The translations under genes and the position numbers were made by a program. This document shows positions 23,712-30,945 of a DNA stretch of 43,020 nt, one piece after another. This stretch comes from JBHENN01 sp046262015. Its GTDB lineage: Bacteria; Actinomycetota; CADDZG01; WHSQ01. Below the pieces are notes generated by a model. It was not told the DNA's origin. It did not search any database and worked only from the letters and a program-made list of their open reading frames with translations. The stretch is taken from positions 1 through 43,020 of the forward strand of contig JBHENN010000031.1 of NCBI GenBank assembly GCA_046262015.1, given 5' to 3'. The stretch's first letter is position 1. Each line of letters begins with the position of its first letter.

Positions 23712-25031
23712 GTGCCGAATTCTCAGGCCATGCGATCAATAACGAAACGCCTCAGCCTCGCCGCCCTCGCGGCGTCCGTCGTCTCGATGTTCTGGATGCC
23801 CGCCCCGGCATCTGCCCACGCCGCCCACTTCGCCCCCACTAAGAAGGCGGCCCCCAACGGCCAAAACGATGGCGGCTCCCGCCGCGATGCCGGCAACACC
23901 TTCGACGAAGCAACGAAAGTCAAGCCGAAGGGTTTCTACGAGGGCCGCCTCGACTCCGCGGGCGGGGACACCGATGACTTCTACAAGTTCAAGCTCAAGG
24001 AAGGCGACTTCGTGTCCGTCCTGATCGAGTTCGAGGCCGAGACGGCGGATCCCATCACGATCATGGATCCCGACGGCAACATCATCGATGTCGGCCTCAA
24101 GATCCAAGAGAACGGGGTCACGGCAAGCGACGCGTTCACCAGCGAGGTCGGGGCCGTGCGTCTCGGCGTTCATCGCGCTCTCGCCGCCGGCGAGTACCGC
24201 CTTCACTTGCAGGCCAACCAGTTCGACCTCGGCGAGTACGAGATGTGCTTCATGAACTGCGAGCCGCTTATGGACGCCCCCATCGAGCTCATCTTCGGCG
24301 GGTCGCTGGAGCAAGCGGACGCTCGCGTTCTGCTGGTGCCGCCGCTTCACGGTGACCTCGGAAACCCGCTCGGACCCTCGGTCCTCGACTACATCGACGC
24401 GACGCTGCGAGGGATCCACGGCTGGGAGGACAAGCTCGTCAAGTTCGCCAAGGACTATCCACAGTTCGGTTACCTACGCGATATCGACGTTCACATCGAG
24501 ATCTTCGACGAGGCCAACCCGGTCGACCCCGCGGGATACGACGTCATCTTGGGTTACGTCGCGGCCGGCCCCGCCTTCCGTGGCGTTGCCGGAAGCACGG
24601 GCACGAAGGAACCCGTCAACGACATCCTGGAGCAGGTAGGGCTCGGGGACGCGCACTACGGAGGGCGCGTCATCGCTCTCAGCTTGTTTGGTTCGTCTCC
24701 GCGCGCCGGCCAGGTCGTGTGGGACTTCCCCGAGCTCACCGACCTCGAGATCGTCACGTTCCACGAGTTCGGTCACACGTTCGGTCTCGGTCACACGCGC
24801 ACGTGGACGAAGAAGTTTGGCTTCGACCTCATGAACAGTCCGGCCCCCTTCGTCTACGGCGACGGTTGGGCGCTCGGCAAGGGACCCGAGCACACCAAGC
24901 TGCGATGCCTGAGCAGCCTCAACCTGTACGGGATGGCCGTGTTGTATCGCTGGCTTCCAAAAGGCGAGTTTGAACCTAGCGAGGGCTCGGTCACGCTTCC
25001 GAAGGGGATTCCTTACCGCTGGTACTGCTAG
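23712..25031 (+). CDS. Secreted metzincin-type zinc metalloprotease
   Basis: A 439-residue exported protein. A signal peptide ends near residue 36 (MPAPASAHA). A beta-rich domain with PPC-like character (YEGRLDSAGGDTDDFYKFKL, then EGDFVSVLIEFEAETADPITI) covers about 55-190. The catalytic domain carries HEFGHTFGLGH at 351-361, giving His351, His355 and His361 as zinc ligands with Glu352 as base, and a Met-turn in DLMNSPAPF. I start it at GTG 23712, 12 nt after AAGGA; ATG 23730 is a close alternative. It probably cleaves extracellular protein or peptide. It lies in the repeat-rich accessory region with no inhibitor or transporter gene beside it. Confidence 0.87.
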   Translation: MPNSQAMRSITKRLSLAALAASVVSMFWMPAPASAHAAHFAPTKKAAPNGQNDGGSRRDAGNTFDEATKVKPKGFYEGRLDSAGGDTDDFYKFKLKEGDFVSVLIEFEAETADPITIMDPDGNIIDVGLKIQENGVTASDAFTSEVGAVRLGVHRALAAGEYRLHLQANQFDLGEYEMCFMNCEPLMDAPIELIFGGSLEQADARVLLVPPLHGDLGNPLGPSVLDYIDATLRGIHGWEDKLVKFAKDYPQFGYLRDIDVHIEIFDEANPVDPAGYDVILGYVAAGPAFRGVAGSTGTKEPVNDILEQVGLGDAHYGGRVIALSLFGSSPRAGQVVWDFPELTDLEIVTFHEFGHTFGLGHTRTWTKKFGFDLMNSPAPFVYGDGWALGKGPEHTKLRCLSSLNLYGMAVLYRWLPKGEFEPSEGSVTLPKGIPYRWYC

Positions 25032-25268
25032 CACGCTGCGAGCCCCCAACTGCGGTTCGCGCGCGCTACGAATCCCGCCGGGGGCACGGGGTAGGGCACT
25101 TCCTACATCTGTGCACGAAGCAAGAAAGTGAAGGCCGGCGGCAAATCTTGCCGGAGGCACAGCGAGCGAAGCGAGCGGAGCCCCTGACGCGCCCGCGACG
25201 TACCACCTCGCTACGTTTCGACCTCGATTAGCACCAAGGCATCACTTTGGCTCAACAAATGCCAGAAT
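25032..25268. other. Intergenic stretch with tRNA-3'-end-like sequence
   Basis: No gene is seen here. Bases 25069-25092 resemble tRNA-Glu 20169-20192 (about 19 of 24 positions: CGAATCCCG, GGGG and CACG blocks shared), as an old attachment site might. Further on is a short GCGAGCG-type repetitive tract (about 25164-25180). It cannot fold into a tRNA. Confidence 0.3.
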
Positions 25269-25283
25269 GTTGTATACTACAAC
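25269..25283 (+). promoter_or_regulatory. Toxin-antitoxin operator overlapping the -10 box
   Basis: Perfect inverted repeat GTTGTA-TAC-TACAAC. The -10 TATACT (25273-25278) lies inside it and ends 7 nt before ATG 25286, predicting a leaderless transcript. An HTH antitoxin bound here would shut its own promoter, the normal autoregulation of such modules. Confidence 0.65.
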
Positions 25284-25285
25284 AC

Positions 25286-25534
25286 ATGCTCACAGTACCC
25301 GAAGCAGCTCGGCGCAGCGGCAAGAATCCTGAAACGATCCGGCGCTGGATCCGCGAGGGAAAGCTCCGCGCGCGCAAGATGGGGACCCAGCACATCATCG
25401 AAGAAGACGACCTCGAGGGCGTCATCGGAGAGGGCCGTCTCCCAGTTCCTAAGTGGTGGCCCCGTCGCACCTCCTCTGGCGCCCCCCTCCCCGACGCGGT
25501 CGCCATCATCCGACAGCAACGCAACGAGCACTGA
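25286..25534 (+). CDS. HTH-domain antitoxin of a PIN-toxin module
   Basis: An 82-residue protein. Residues 1-45 form an excisionase/MerR-like helix-turn-helix (LTVPEAARRSGKNPETIRRW, then IREGKLRARKMGTQHIIEED). A Pro/Trp-rich C-terminal tail (LPVPKWWPRRTSSG) probably wraps the toxin. ATG 25286 is preferred over an upstream in-frame GTG/ATG because the palindromic promoter ends 3 nt before it. The toxin gene starts 5 nt after its stop. This differs from the AbrB, RHH or Phd-type antitoxins usual for VapC. The pairing with a PIN toxin is read from context. Confidence 0.85.
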   Translation: MLTVPEAARRSGKNPETIRRWIREGKLRARKMGTQHIIEEDDLEGVIGEGRLPVPKWWPRRTSSGAPLPDAVAIIRQQRNEH

Positions 25535-25539
25535 ATTCG

Positions 25540-25932
25540 ATGCTTGTGGTGGATGCGACGGTGGCATTCGACGCAGCATTCGACGCCATCGTCTTCGACA
25601 GGATCGAGCCCAGGAGCCCTGTCGGCCCCCCGTTGCTCTGGTCCGAGACCACCGCTGCACTCCGGCAGGCGGCCTTCCGGGGATCGGTCACCGACGACGA
25701 GGCATCCACCGCCCTCTCTCGCTTCCTGTCTTCTCCCATCGACCGCAGATCCCCTCGGCGGCTGTATGCAGAAGCCTGGAATCTGGCCGCCCAACTCGGC
25801 TGGGCCAAGACCTACGATGCCGAGTACATCGCACTTGCTCGTCTGCTCAACTGTCCTTTGCTGACCACTGATGGCCGGCTCAAGCGCCGGGCTGCTCATC
25901 TCGCCGAGATCATCGGCCCTACACAGCTATGA
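25540..25932 (+). CDS. PIN-domain ribonuclease toxin (VapC-like)
   Basis: A 130-residue PIN protein. The four acidic metal ligands are in place: Asp5 (LVVDATVAF), Glu36 (LLWSETTAA), Asp93 (KTYDAEYIALA) and Asp111 (LLTTDGRLKRR). Members cleave tRNA or rRNA and stop translation when the antitoxin is lost; the target here is unknown. It starts 5 nt after the antitoxin gene, in the order antitoxin then toxin. Two broken relatives lie at 23327-23516 and 26344-26489. It appears intact with a normal stop. Confidence 0.9.
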   Translation: MLVVDATVAFDAAFDAIVFDRIEPRSPVGPPLLWSETTAALRQAAFRGSVTDDEASTALSRFLSSPIDRRSPRRLYAEAWNLAAQLGWAKTYDAEYIALARLLNCPLLTTDGRLKRRAAHLAEIIGPTQL

Positions 25933-26100
25933 CGACTCTCAAGTGAAGTCTCGTAGCTCGTCACAAGGTTTGAATAGCCGTCCGGGTAGAGGAACAAGGG
26001 GTGCAGCTCGCAGACCGCATCTGTGAGCTGGCGGTCAAGCTGGACGATCACTTCACGAGACACGCCAGCTAGATCAGCCGGTCGGGCCCGCGTGCGGAGG

Positions 26101-26343
26101 CAACCTGATCGTCGCCGGCATCGTGCGGCGGGGACGCCCCTACAACCCGGCGTGGTCCTACACGGTGGGTCCGAGCAGCATTTTCGTCGGCGAGGTGTTC
26201 GTGGAGGTCTGCGACGCGAGCCCGGAGTATGTCGAAGAGAACCGCCGCGAATGGTTGGGCGAGCAGTGGTGCCCCTGGAGCTCGAACGTTCAAGCCGTCG
26301 GCAGGTAAACGCCCGAGCGGAACCTTCATGCCGTCGCGGCAGC
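26101..26343. repeat. Dispersed repeat A, copy 2
   Basis: Matches 20868-21110 at 236 of 243 positions. It is joined directly to repeat B copy 2 through a shared AGC (26341-26343). The preceding 25933-26100 holds nothing recognisable. Confidence 0.95.
26103..26308 (+). pseudogene. 3' fragment of the secreted-protein gene (copy of 20868-21075)
   Basis: Encodes LIVAGIVRRGRPYNPAWSYT and onward to NVQAVGR and a stop, matching the last 68 residues of the protein at 20362. No start, signal peptide or N-terminal two thirds is present, so it is a dead fragment. Changes such as Gln to Glu and Tyr to Asn are modest, as expected of a fairly recent copy. Confidence 0.88.
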
Positions 26344-26581
26344 CGGTGAACTTGGATGGGCCAAGACCTACGACGCCGGATACGTCGCTCTTGCCCGGCT
26401 CCTCGACTGTCCTTCTGTTGACCACGGACGGGCGCCTCATGCGTCGAACGGCTCACCTGGCGGAGATCATCGGCCCCACGCAGCTTTGAGCCGGGGCCGG
26501 CCGGAGCGCGAGCTCGTCGGCCGGTACGAAGGACAGGACCCCTATCTAGATCTCACACGAGCCGCGTGATGGACCCCCGCC
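26341..26581. repeat. Dispersed repeat B, copy 2
   Basis: Matches 23363-23603 at 235 of 241 positions. Its right end (26582) lies inside the minus-strand gene 26542-27066, so the copied DNA supplies that gene's last codons. Confidence 0.95.
26344..26489 (+). pseudogene. Decayed PIN-domain toxin remnant, copy 2
   Basis: Contains ELGWAKTYDAGYVALARLLD, then the same one-base frameshift as copy 1, then LLTTDGRLMRRTAHLAEIIGPTQL in another frame to TGA 26489. The shared frameshift shows that the gene was already broken before it was copied. The residue after the ligand Asp-Ala has changed from Glu to Gly. Confidence 0.85.
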
Positions 26582-27066
26582 CTCCCCTCGAGGCCGTTGC
26601 CCAGCTGGGCAGGTCCGTGTGCGAACCAGAACCCGTGAGCGACCCCGTCCTCGATGTCGTGCAGCACGAACCACACGGTCTTGTTCAGCGTGGGCCCGCC
26701 GGGGATCACGACTTCCACCTGCGCGCTACCGGTGGCGTCGGGGTTCACCGTGTAGGTACCGGTGAAGGTGAAAGGCACGTTGACCTGCGCCTCGTCATCG
26801 GTCAGCAGGTTGGAGTATTCGACCCCCCCGCTCATGTTCCCGTTGCCGTCGGCCTTGAACGAGCCGAGCTCCCAGAAACCTCTCCCGGGGGTGCCATCCT
26901 GCTCCAGGACCCCGTCGGCAGCGAACGTGTAACGGCCCTGGAAAGTGTGATTGCCGATGGGCCGGCGTCCCTGTGAGCCGGTGGCCGGCACGACCACCCC
27001 GAACCCCACGACGGCGAGCGCCACCACCGCCAGCGGGACAATGACCCTGCGCCGGTTCCCCGTCAT
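26542..27066 (-). CDS. Secreted or membrane-anchored hypothetical protein with chimeric C-terminus
   Basis: A 174-residue product. It starts with a basic, hydrophobic export signal (RRRVIVPLAVVALAVVGFGV), then a predicted all-beta domain (NHTFQGRYTFAADGVLEQDG, FTFTGTYTVNPDATGSAQVE). ATG 27066 is chosen because GGGAGG lies 4 nt upstream; an ATG eight codons earlier has no such site. The last ~13 residues (VHHAARVRSR) are encoded by repeat B copy 2 read in antisense, so the native C-terminus has been replaced. No function recognised. It may be impaired or still working if the beta core ended before the junction. Confidence 0.7.
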   Translation of the reverse strand: MTGNRRRVIVPLAVVALAVVGFGVVVPATGSQGRRPIGNHTFQGRYTFAADGVLEQDGTPGRGFWELGSFKADGNGNMSGGVEYSNLLTDDEAQVNVPFTFTGTYTVNPDATGSAQVEVVIPGGPTLNKTVWFVLHDIEDGVAHGFWFAHGPAQLGNGLEGRAGVHHAARVRSR

Positions 27067-27165
27067 CCGTCCTCCCTTCCCCATCGCCACTGACGAAGAT
27101 GCTAGCGAGGGGCCGGGAACTAGGCAATGCGGGATCTCGGGATGCGGGTGGGTGCCGACCGGCGG

Positions 27166-29472
27166 CTATCCCGTCAGCACGATCCGGTCCACGGTTCGCG
27201 CGAGCCCGAGGCGGCCGACGAGTCGGCGCGCCGCCGCCGCCCCACCACGGGGCATGAGGAGCATGATCCCGCCTCTCCGGGCGGCACTCGTCCCGAGCAG
27301 GGCCGCCCGCTGCGTGGATCGGCCGGCCGCCACGTACAGCACGTTCTTCGGCATCCCTCGGCGGAGCGACTCCTTCACTACGGCCGCGTTGCCGCCGAGC
27401 CGGGTGACCTCCGGCAGGCCCTCGAGGGCCGCGTCGCCGACCTCGTCCCGTCCCCCGACCACGAGCGCTTCGGGGATGTCGAGCTGGTCGAACGCTTCTT
27501 TGGTCGGTGCCGGCAGCGAGGTGCGAGTAGCGAACAAGACCGGATAGCGAAGGGCGGCTCCGAGGGCGGTGGCGGCAGGTGCGCTGCGGCTCGAGGGATC
27601 GACCACGATCGCGCCGCTGAACGCCGGCTGGTTCGCTTCCTTCTCCTCGTCGGTGCGAGGATCCATCGCGGTCGCGATGGCGACGGCCAGCTCCACGGCG
27701 GTATCCGCGGCCACGCGCGTCACGGCGTCATCGGCGACGCCCGCCTTCCGCAGCTGCTCCTCGATGGCCGAACCGAGAGTGGACTCGTCGCCCAGGATGT
27801 ACGCGCCCGCCGGGTTCAAGCGGGCGATCTCGCCCCGCGCCTTCCTCGACAGGCCCCGTCGCTCCGAGAGGAGCAGAGGCGCCGAGCTCGAACGCGCCAG
27901 GACCGCGCCCGCGAGCGTCCCCGCGGCGTGGCTTTTGTTGACGATAACCACCTTGGTCACCGGCGCATTGTCTTTCTCCTCGCCGCCACCCGGGTAGGTG
28001 AAACGCGACAGTGCCACCGCTAGGTCGGCTGAGGTACGAGCGCGCAGCTGTTGAACGGGTACCGCGCCCCGCGCCGCGAGATCTACCTTGGCGAGGAAGA
28101 TGTCCTGTGTGTCCGTGTCGGCGTTGCCGAGGCGGGAGTCGCTCCACGCCACGAGAACCTTGTTCCGTCCGAGGGGAACCGACTGCGCTCCCCAGAAGGG
28201 CCCGAAGTTGGTCTCGTCGCGCACCCCGACGTCGAGGTCGCGCGTCCGATCGGTGATGCGCCGGTTCGGCGAGAACGTTGCGCCGCCATCGGTCGAGTAG
28301 GCGTAGTAGACGTCCTCGTAAGCGACGCTTTCGCCTCCGTGTCCGGTCGAGGGTGACTCGGGATAGAAGTGCCGCCGGTCGTACCACGTGACGTCGAGCC
28401 GCCCTTGCGGGGTCAACGACAGCCACGGCGCGTTCTGTTCGACACCGTTGCCCACGCCGTCGTCGTTGATCCGGACCCGCTCCGACCACGTCTGTGCGGC
28501 GTCCGAGGACGAACGCAAGAAGACGTCGTTGTCCCCCGGACCGGCCTGGTAGACGACGTACAGCTTGTCCTCGGGATCGATAGCGAGCTTGGGCATGAAC
28601 CCGGAGAACGTGACCGGAGTCTCGTCCGAGATCGTTCGTCGTTCCCACGTAGCCCCGCCGTCGGTCGAGACGGCGAGTCGCAGAGACTGCCGCAGCGCAA
28701 CGAAGTTGTGGACCACGATGCCGCGGTAGGCGATGTAGATCGTGCTGTCGGATGCGACGACGGGTTGGGACTGCTCGCGCGCGGTCTCCTCCGGCCCGTT
28801 CACCTGGACCGGGGGAGAGAACGTCTTGCCGCCGTCGGTGGACGCCGTGAACATGACCGACTGCGGCCCGAACGATGCGCCTCCTTCTCCGGGGGCGACG
28901 CGCCACGCGGTGATGTACACCGTGTCGTTCTTCGGACCAGGCACGACCGCGACCTCGGGGCGGATGTACTCGATCTCGGCGACCTGTCCGGGGATGGCCA
29001 CCTCGACGCGCCCGAAGCTGCGCCCGCCATCGCTGGACTTCGCAAGCAGGATGGAGTCTCCTCTGGGGTTCCCCTCGAACCCGGAGAAGGTCGTGTAGAC
29101 GGAGTCACCCGAGCCGAACGCGACGGTGCCGTTGAGACGTCCCCAGCCCCCGTCGTCGAGCGGCGAACACGATCGCTGCGCGTAGCTCTCCGGCGCCTGA
29201 AGGGTCCCGCCGCTCCACGTCTTGCCCCCGTCGAAGCTGACGTGATGCTCGCATTCGGTGTCCCGGTACTCCTGGTTGACCTCGACCACGTGGCGGGGGT
29301 CCTTGGGGGCGACCGCCAGACCGACCACATCCCGGGCGCGGGCGGGCCGAGGATCGGGCCTCAGCACGTAGTTGGGCCCCACGCGGACCCCTCCCGCCGG
29401 GTCCGCCGCGGCGCGGGGGACCCCGGCACACAACATCACGGCGGCGAGCAGCGCACCGCTGGCAGATCTCAT
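27166..29472 (-). CDS. Secreted Asp-box (sialidase-like propeller) protein with cell-wall-binding repeats
   Basis: A 768-residue exported protein. Its signal peptide ends near AAADPAG (residue 21-25). Six Asp-box motifs of the SxDGGxTW/F kind occur near residues 79, 146, 211, 269, 321 and 393, the pattern of BNR/sialidase-type beta-propellers. From about 475 to the end are cell-wall-binding repeat 2-like units (TSADLAVALSRF, PLLLSERRGLSRKARGEI, GAYILGDESTLGSAIEEQL, PEALVVGGRDEVGDAALEGL). ATG 29472 is chosen for the GGAGGGGG site upstream and the signal peptide. Enzymatic sialidase residues are not evident. A surface-bound glycan or protein-binding propeller is the safest call. Confidence 0.85.
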   Translation of the reverse strand: MRSASGALLAAVMLCAGVPRAAADPAGGVRVGPNYVLRPDPRPARARDVVGLAVAPKDPRHVVEVNQEYRDTECEHHVSFDGGKTWSGGTLQAPESYAQRSCSPLDDGGWGRLNGTVAFGSGDSVYTTFSGFEGNPRGDSILLAKSSDGGRSFGRVEVAIPGQVAEIEYIRPEVAVVPGPKNDTVYITAWRVAPGEGGASFGPQSVMFTASTDGGKTFSPPVQVNGPEETAREQSQPVVASDSTIYIAYRGIVVHNFVALRQSLRLAVSTDGGATWERRTISDETPVTFSGFMPKLAIDPEDKLYVVYQAGPGDNDVFLRSSSDAAQTWSERVRINDDGVGNGVEQNAPWLSLTPQGRLDVTWYDRRHFYPESPSTGHGGESVAYEDVYYAYSTDGGATFSPNRRITDRTRDLDVGVRDETNFGPFWGAQSVPLGRNKVLVAWSDSRLGNADTDTQDIFLAKVDLAARGAVPVQQLRARTSADLAVALSRFTYPGGGEEKDNAPVTKVVIVNKSHAAGTLAGAVLARSSSAPLLLSERRGLSRKARGEIARLNPAGAYILGDESTLGSAIEEQLRKAGVADDAVTRVAADTAVELAVAIATAMDPRTDEEKEANQPAFSGAIVVDPSSRSAPAATALGAALRYPVLFATRTSLPAPTKEAFDQLDIPEALVVGGRDEVGDAALEGLPEVTRLGGNAAVVKESLRRGMPKNVLYVAAGRSTQRAALLGTSAARRGGIMLLMPRGGAAAARRLVGRLGLARTVDRIVLTG

Positions 29473-29597
29473 GCGGACCCCCTCCGAGGCGGCGGACACC
29501 TTCCCTGCTAGCCATGACCGATTCGCCCCCAACGGCCCGTTCTCCTGCGGGGACCCCTCGGGATCCCGGGTGGCCCCCCTGCCGCCATCCGAGGGAG

Positions 29598-29625
29598 TAC
29601 GCTGACAGAAGTCCCAACTTGGGAC
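29598..29625 (+). promoter_or_regulatory. Promoter and palindrome before the ANTAR gene
   Basis: TACGCT (29598-29603) is a likely -10. The perfect palindrome GTCCCAA-C-TTGGGAC (29611-29625) starts at the predicted first transcribed base, so it could be an operator or a 5'-terminal RNA hairpin. Confidence 0.45.
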
Positions 29626-29656
29626 GTCCGCTGGTGGGGCCTCTCTAGGCACCTAC

Positions 29657-29683
29657 TCCTCTCCGGCCTTCGTCTGGAGAGGA
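29657..29683 (+). promoter_or_regulatory. Hairpin burying the ribosome binding site of the ANTAR gene
   Basis: TCCTCTCC (29657-29664) pairs perfectly with GGAGAGGA (29676-29683) across an 11-nt loop. The 3' arm is the Shine-Dalgarno of the gene starting at 29690. When folded, it would block ribosome access, so translation is probably gated. Confidence 0.6.
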
Positions 29684-29689
29684 AACAGC

Positions 29690-30388
29690 ATGAGCCAGGT
29701 TCCCCTGTCGTCCGAGCTCCTTACGTCGCTACGCGAGCTGTCGTCGCTCCTCGAAGGCGACGACGTCCTGACCAGCACCCTCGATACCGTCGTGGACCTG
29801 GCCGTGAGCACGTTGCCGGGCTGTGACTCGGCCGGGGTCACGCTTCAGGGCGACGGCGAGCTCCGGACGGCGGCGGCCAGCAACGACTTTACGCTGGAGA
29901 TGGACAAGATCCAGTATGACTACGGTCAGGGCCCCTGCGTCGAGGCGCTGCGCTCCGGCGAGTTCCGCCAGATCCACGCGCTGTCGGAGGAGACGCGCTG
30001 GCCCGAGTACTGCCGCCGGGCGATCGAGAAGGGGGTGGGGAGCAACCTCTCCTTTCCCTTGCGAGAGACCGGGGCCGCCGGGTGCCTCAACATCTACGCC
30101 AAGAGCGAGCGAGTGTTCGGCGAGCGAGCGATCGCGATCGGCGAGATCTATGCGTCCCAAGCCAGCGTTGCGTTGCGCAACGCGCAGACGTACTCGGCGG
30201 CGCGGGCTCTCGCCACTCAGTTGACCGAGGCGCTCAGGTCGAGAGACCTCATCGGCCAGGCCAAGGGGATACTCATGGAGCGCGAGCACGCGTCCGACGA
30301 CGAGGCGTTCGCGATGCTGGTCACGATCTCGCAGAATGCCAACATCAAGGTCCGAGAGGTGGCCGAACGTCTGGTCCAGGACCGCTAG
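29690..30388 (+). CDS. GAF-ANTAR regulator (RNA-binding antiterminator)
   Basis: A 232-residue cytoplasmic protein. A GAF sensor spans about residues 20-165 (CDSAGVTLQGDGELRTAAAS, DYGQGPCVEALRSGE). An ANTAR domain follows at about 170-228 (LTEALRSRDLIGQAKGILME, then DDEAFAMLVTISQ). ANTAR proteins bind paired hairpins in nascent RNA and prevent termination. The GAF part senses an unknown ligand or redox state. The leader hairpin covers its own Shine-Dalgarno, which hints at autoregulation. Cyclophilin follows 12 nt later and may be co-transcribed. Confidence 0.93.
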   Translation: MSQVPLSSELLTSLRELSSLLEGDDVLTSTLDTVVDLAVSTLPGCDSAGVTLQGDGELRTAAASNDFTLEMDKIQYDYGQGPCVEALRSGEFRQIHALSEETRWPEYCRRAIEKGVGSNLSFPLRETGAAGCLNIYAKSERVFGERAIAIGEIYASQASVALRNAQTYSAARALATQLTEALRSRDLIGQAKGILMEREHASDDEAFAMLVTISQNANIKVREVAERLVQDR

Positions 30389-30400
30389 TAAGGAGGGTGG

Positions 30401-30919
30401 GTGACCACAGCTACCTTCGTCACCTCGCAAGGCACGTTCACAGCCCGGTTGTTCCCCGAGCATGCCCCCACCACCGTCGCGAACTTTATCGATCTCGCCA
30501 CCGGCAAGCGCGAGTGGAAGGATCCCCGTGACGGGGCTCGAAAGTCCGAGCCGCTGTACGACGGCACGGTGTTCCACCGGGTGATACCCGACTTCATGAT
30601 CCAGGGAGGGGACCCCGAAGGCAGCGGTCGGGGAGGCCCCGGATACCGCTTCGAGGACGAGGTCCCGCCAGGAGGTCCGAAGTTCGATCGTCCGGGACTG
30701 CTCGCCATGGCCAACTCTGGGCCCAACACCAACGGGTCACAGTTCTTCGTCACGGTCGCGCCGACGCCGTGGCTGACCGGCAAGCACACGATCTTCGGAG
30801 AGGTGACCGACGGCATGGACGTCGTCGAGGCGATCTCCAAGGTCGAGACGGGGGCGCAGGATCGCCCCGCCACCGACGTCGTGCTCGAACGTGTCGAGAT
30901 CGCAGACGGGGCCGCGTAA
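30401..30919 (+). CDS. Peptidyl-prolyl cis-trans isomerase (cyclophilin)
   Basis: A cytoplasmic cyclophilin of 172 residues that speeds proline isomerisation in protein folding. Catalytic and substrate-pocket motifs are present: YDGTVFHRVIPDFMIQGGDP, GLLAMANSGPNTNGSQFFVT and WLTGKHTIFGEV. An insertion near residues 33-48 (KREWKDPRDGARKSE) fits the bacterial subtype. GTG 30401 has AGGAGG five nt upstream. No signal peptide. It ends 26 nt from the convergent rsgA. Confidence 0.95.
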   Translation: MTTATFVTSQGTFTARLFPEHAPTTVANFIDLATGKREWKDPRDGARKSEPLYDGTVFHRVIPDFMIQGGDPEGSGRGGPGYRFEDEVPPGGPKFDRPGLLAMANSGPNTNGSQFFVTVAPTPWLTGKHTIFGEVTDGMDVVEAISKVETGAQDRPATDVVLERVEIADGAA

Positions 30920-30945
30920 GGCCTTCGGGTATCGGTGTCCCCGCT

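Noticed and set aside
25933..26100. Minus-strand coding remnant reading REVIVQLDRQLTDAVCEL
   Set aside because: The frame has no start, no recognisable family and no support beyond being open; left as unassigned intergenic DNA.
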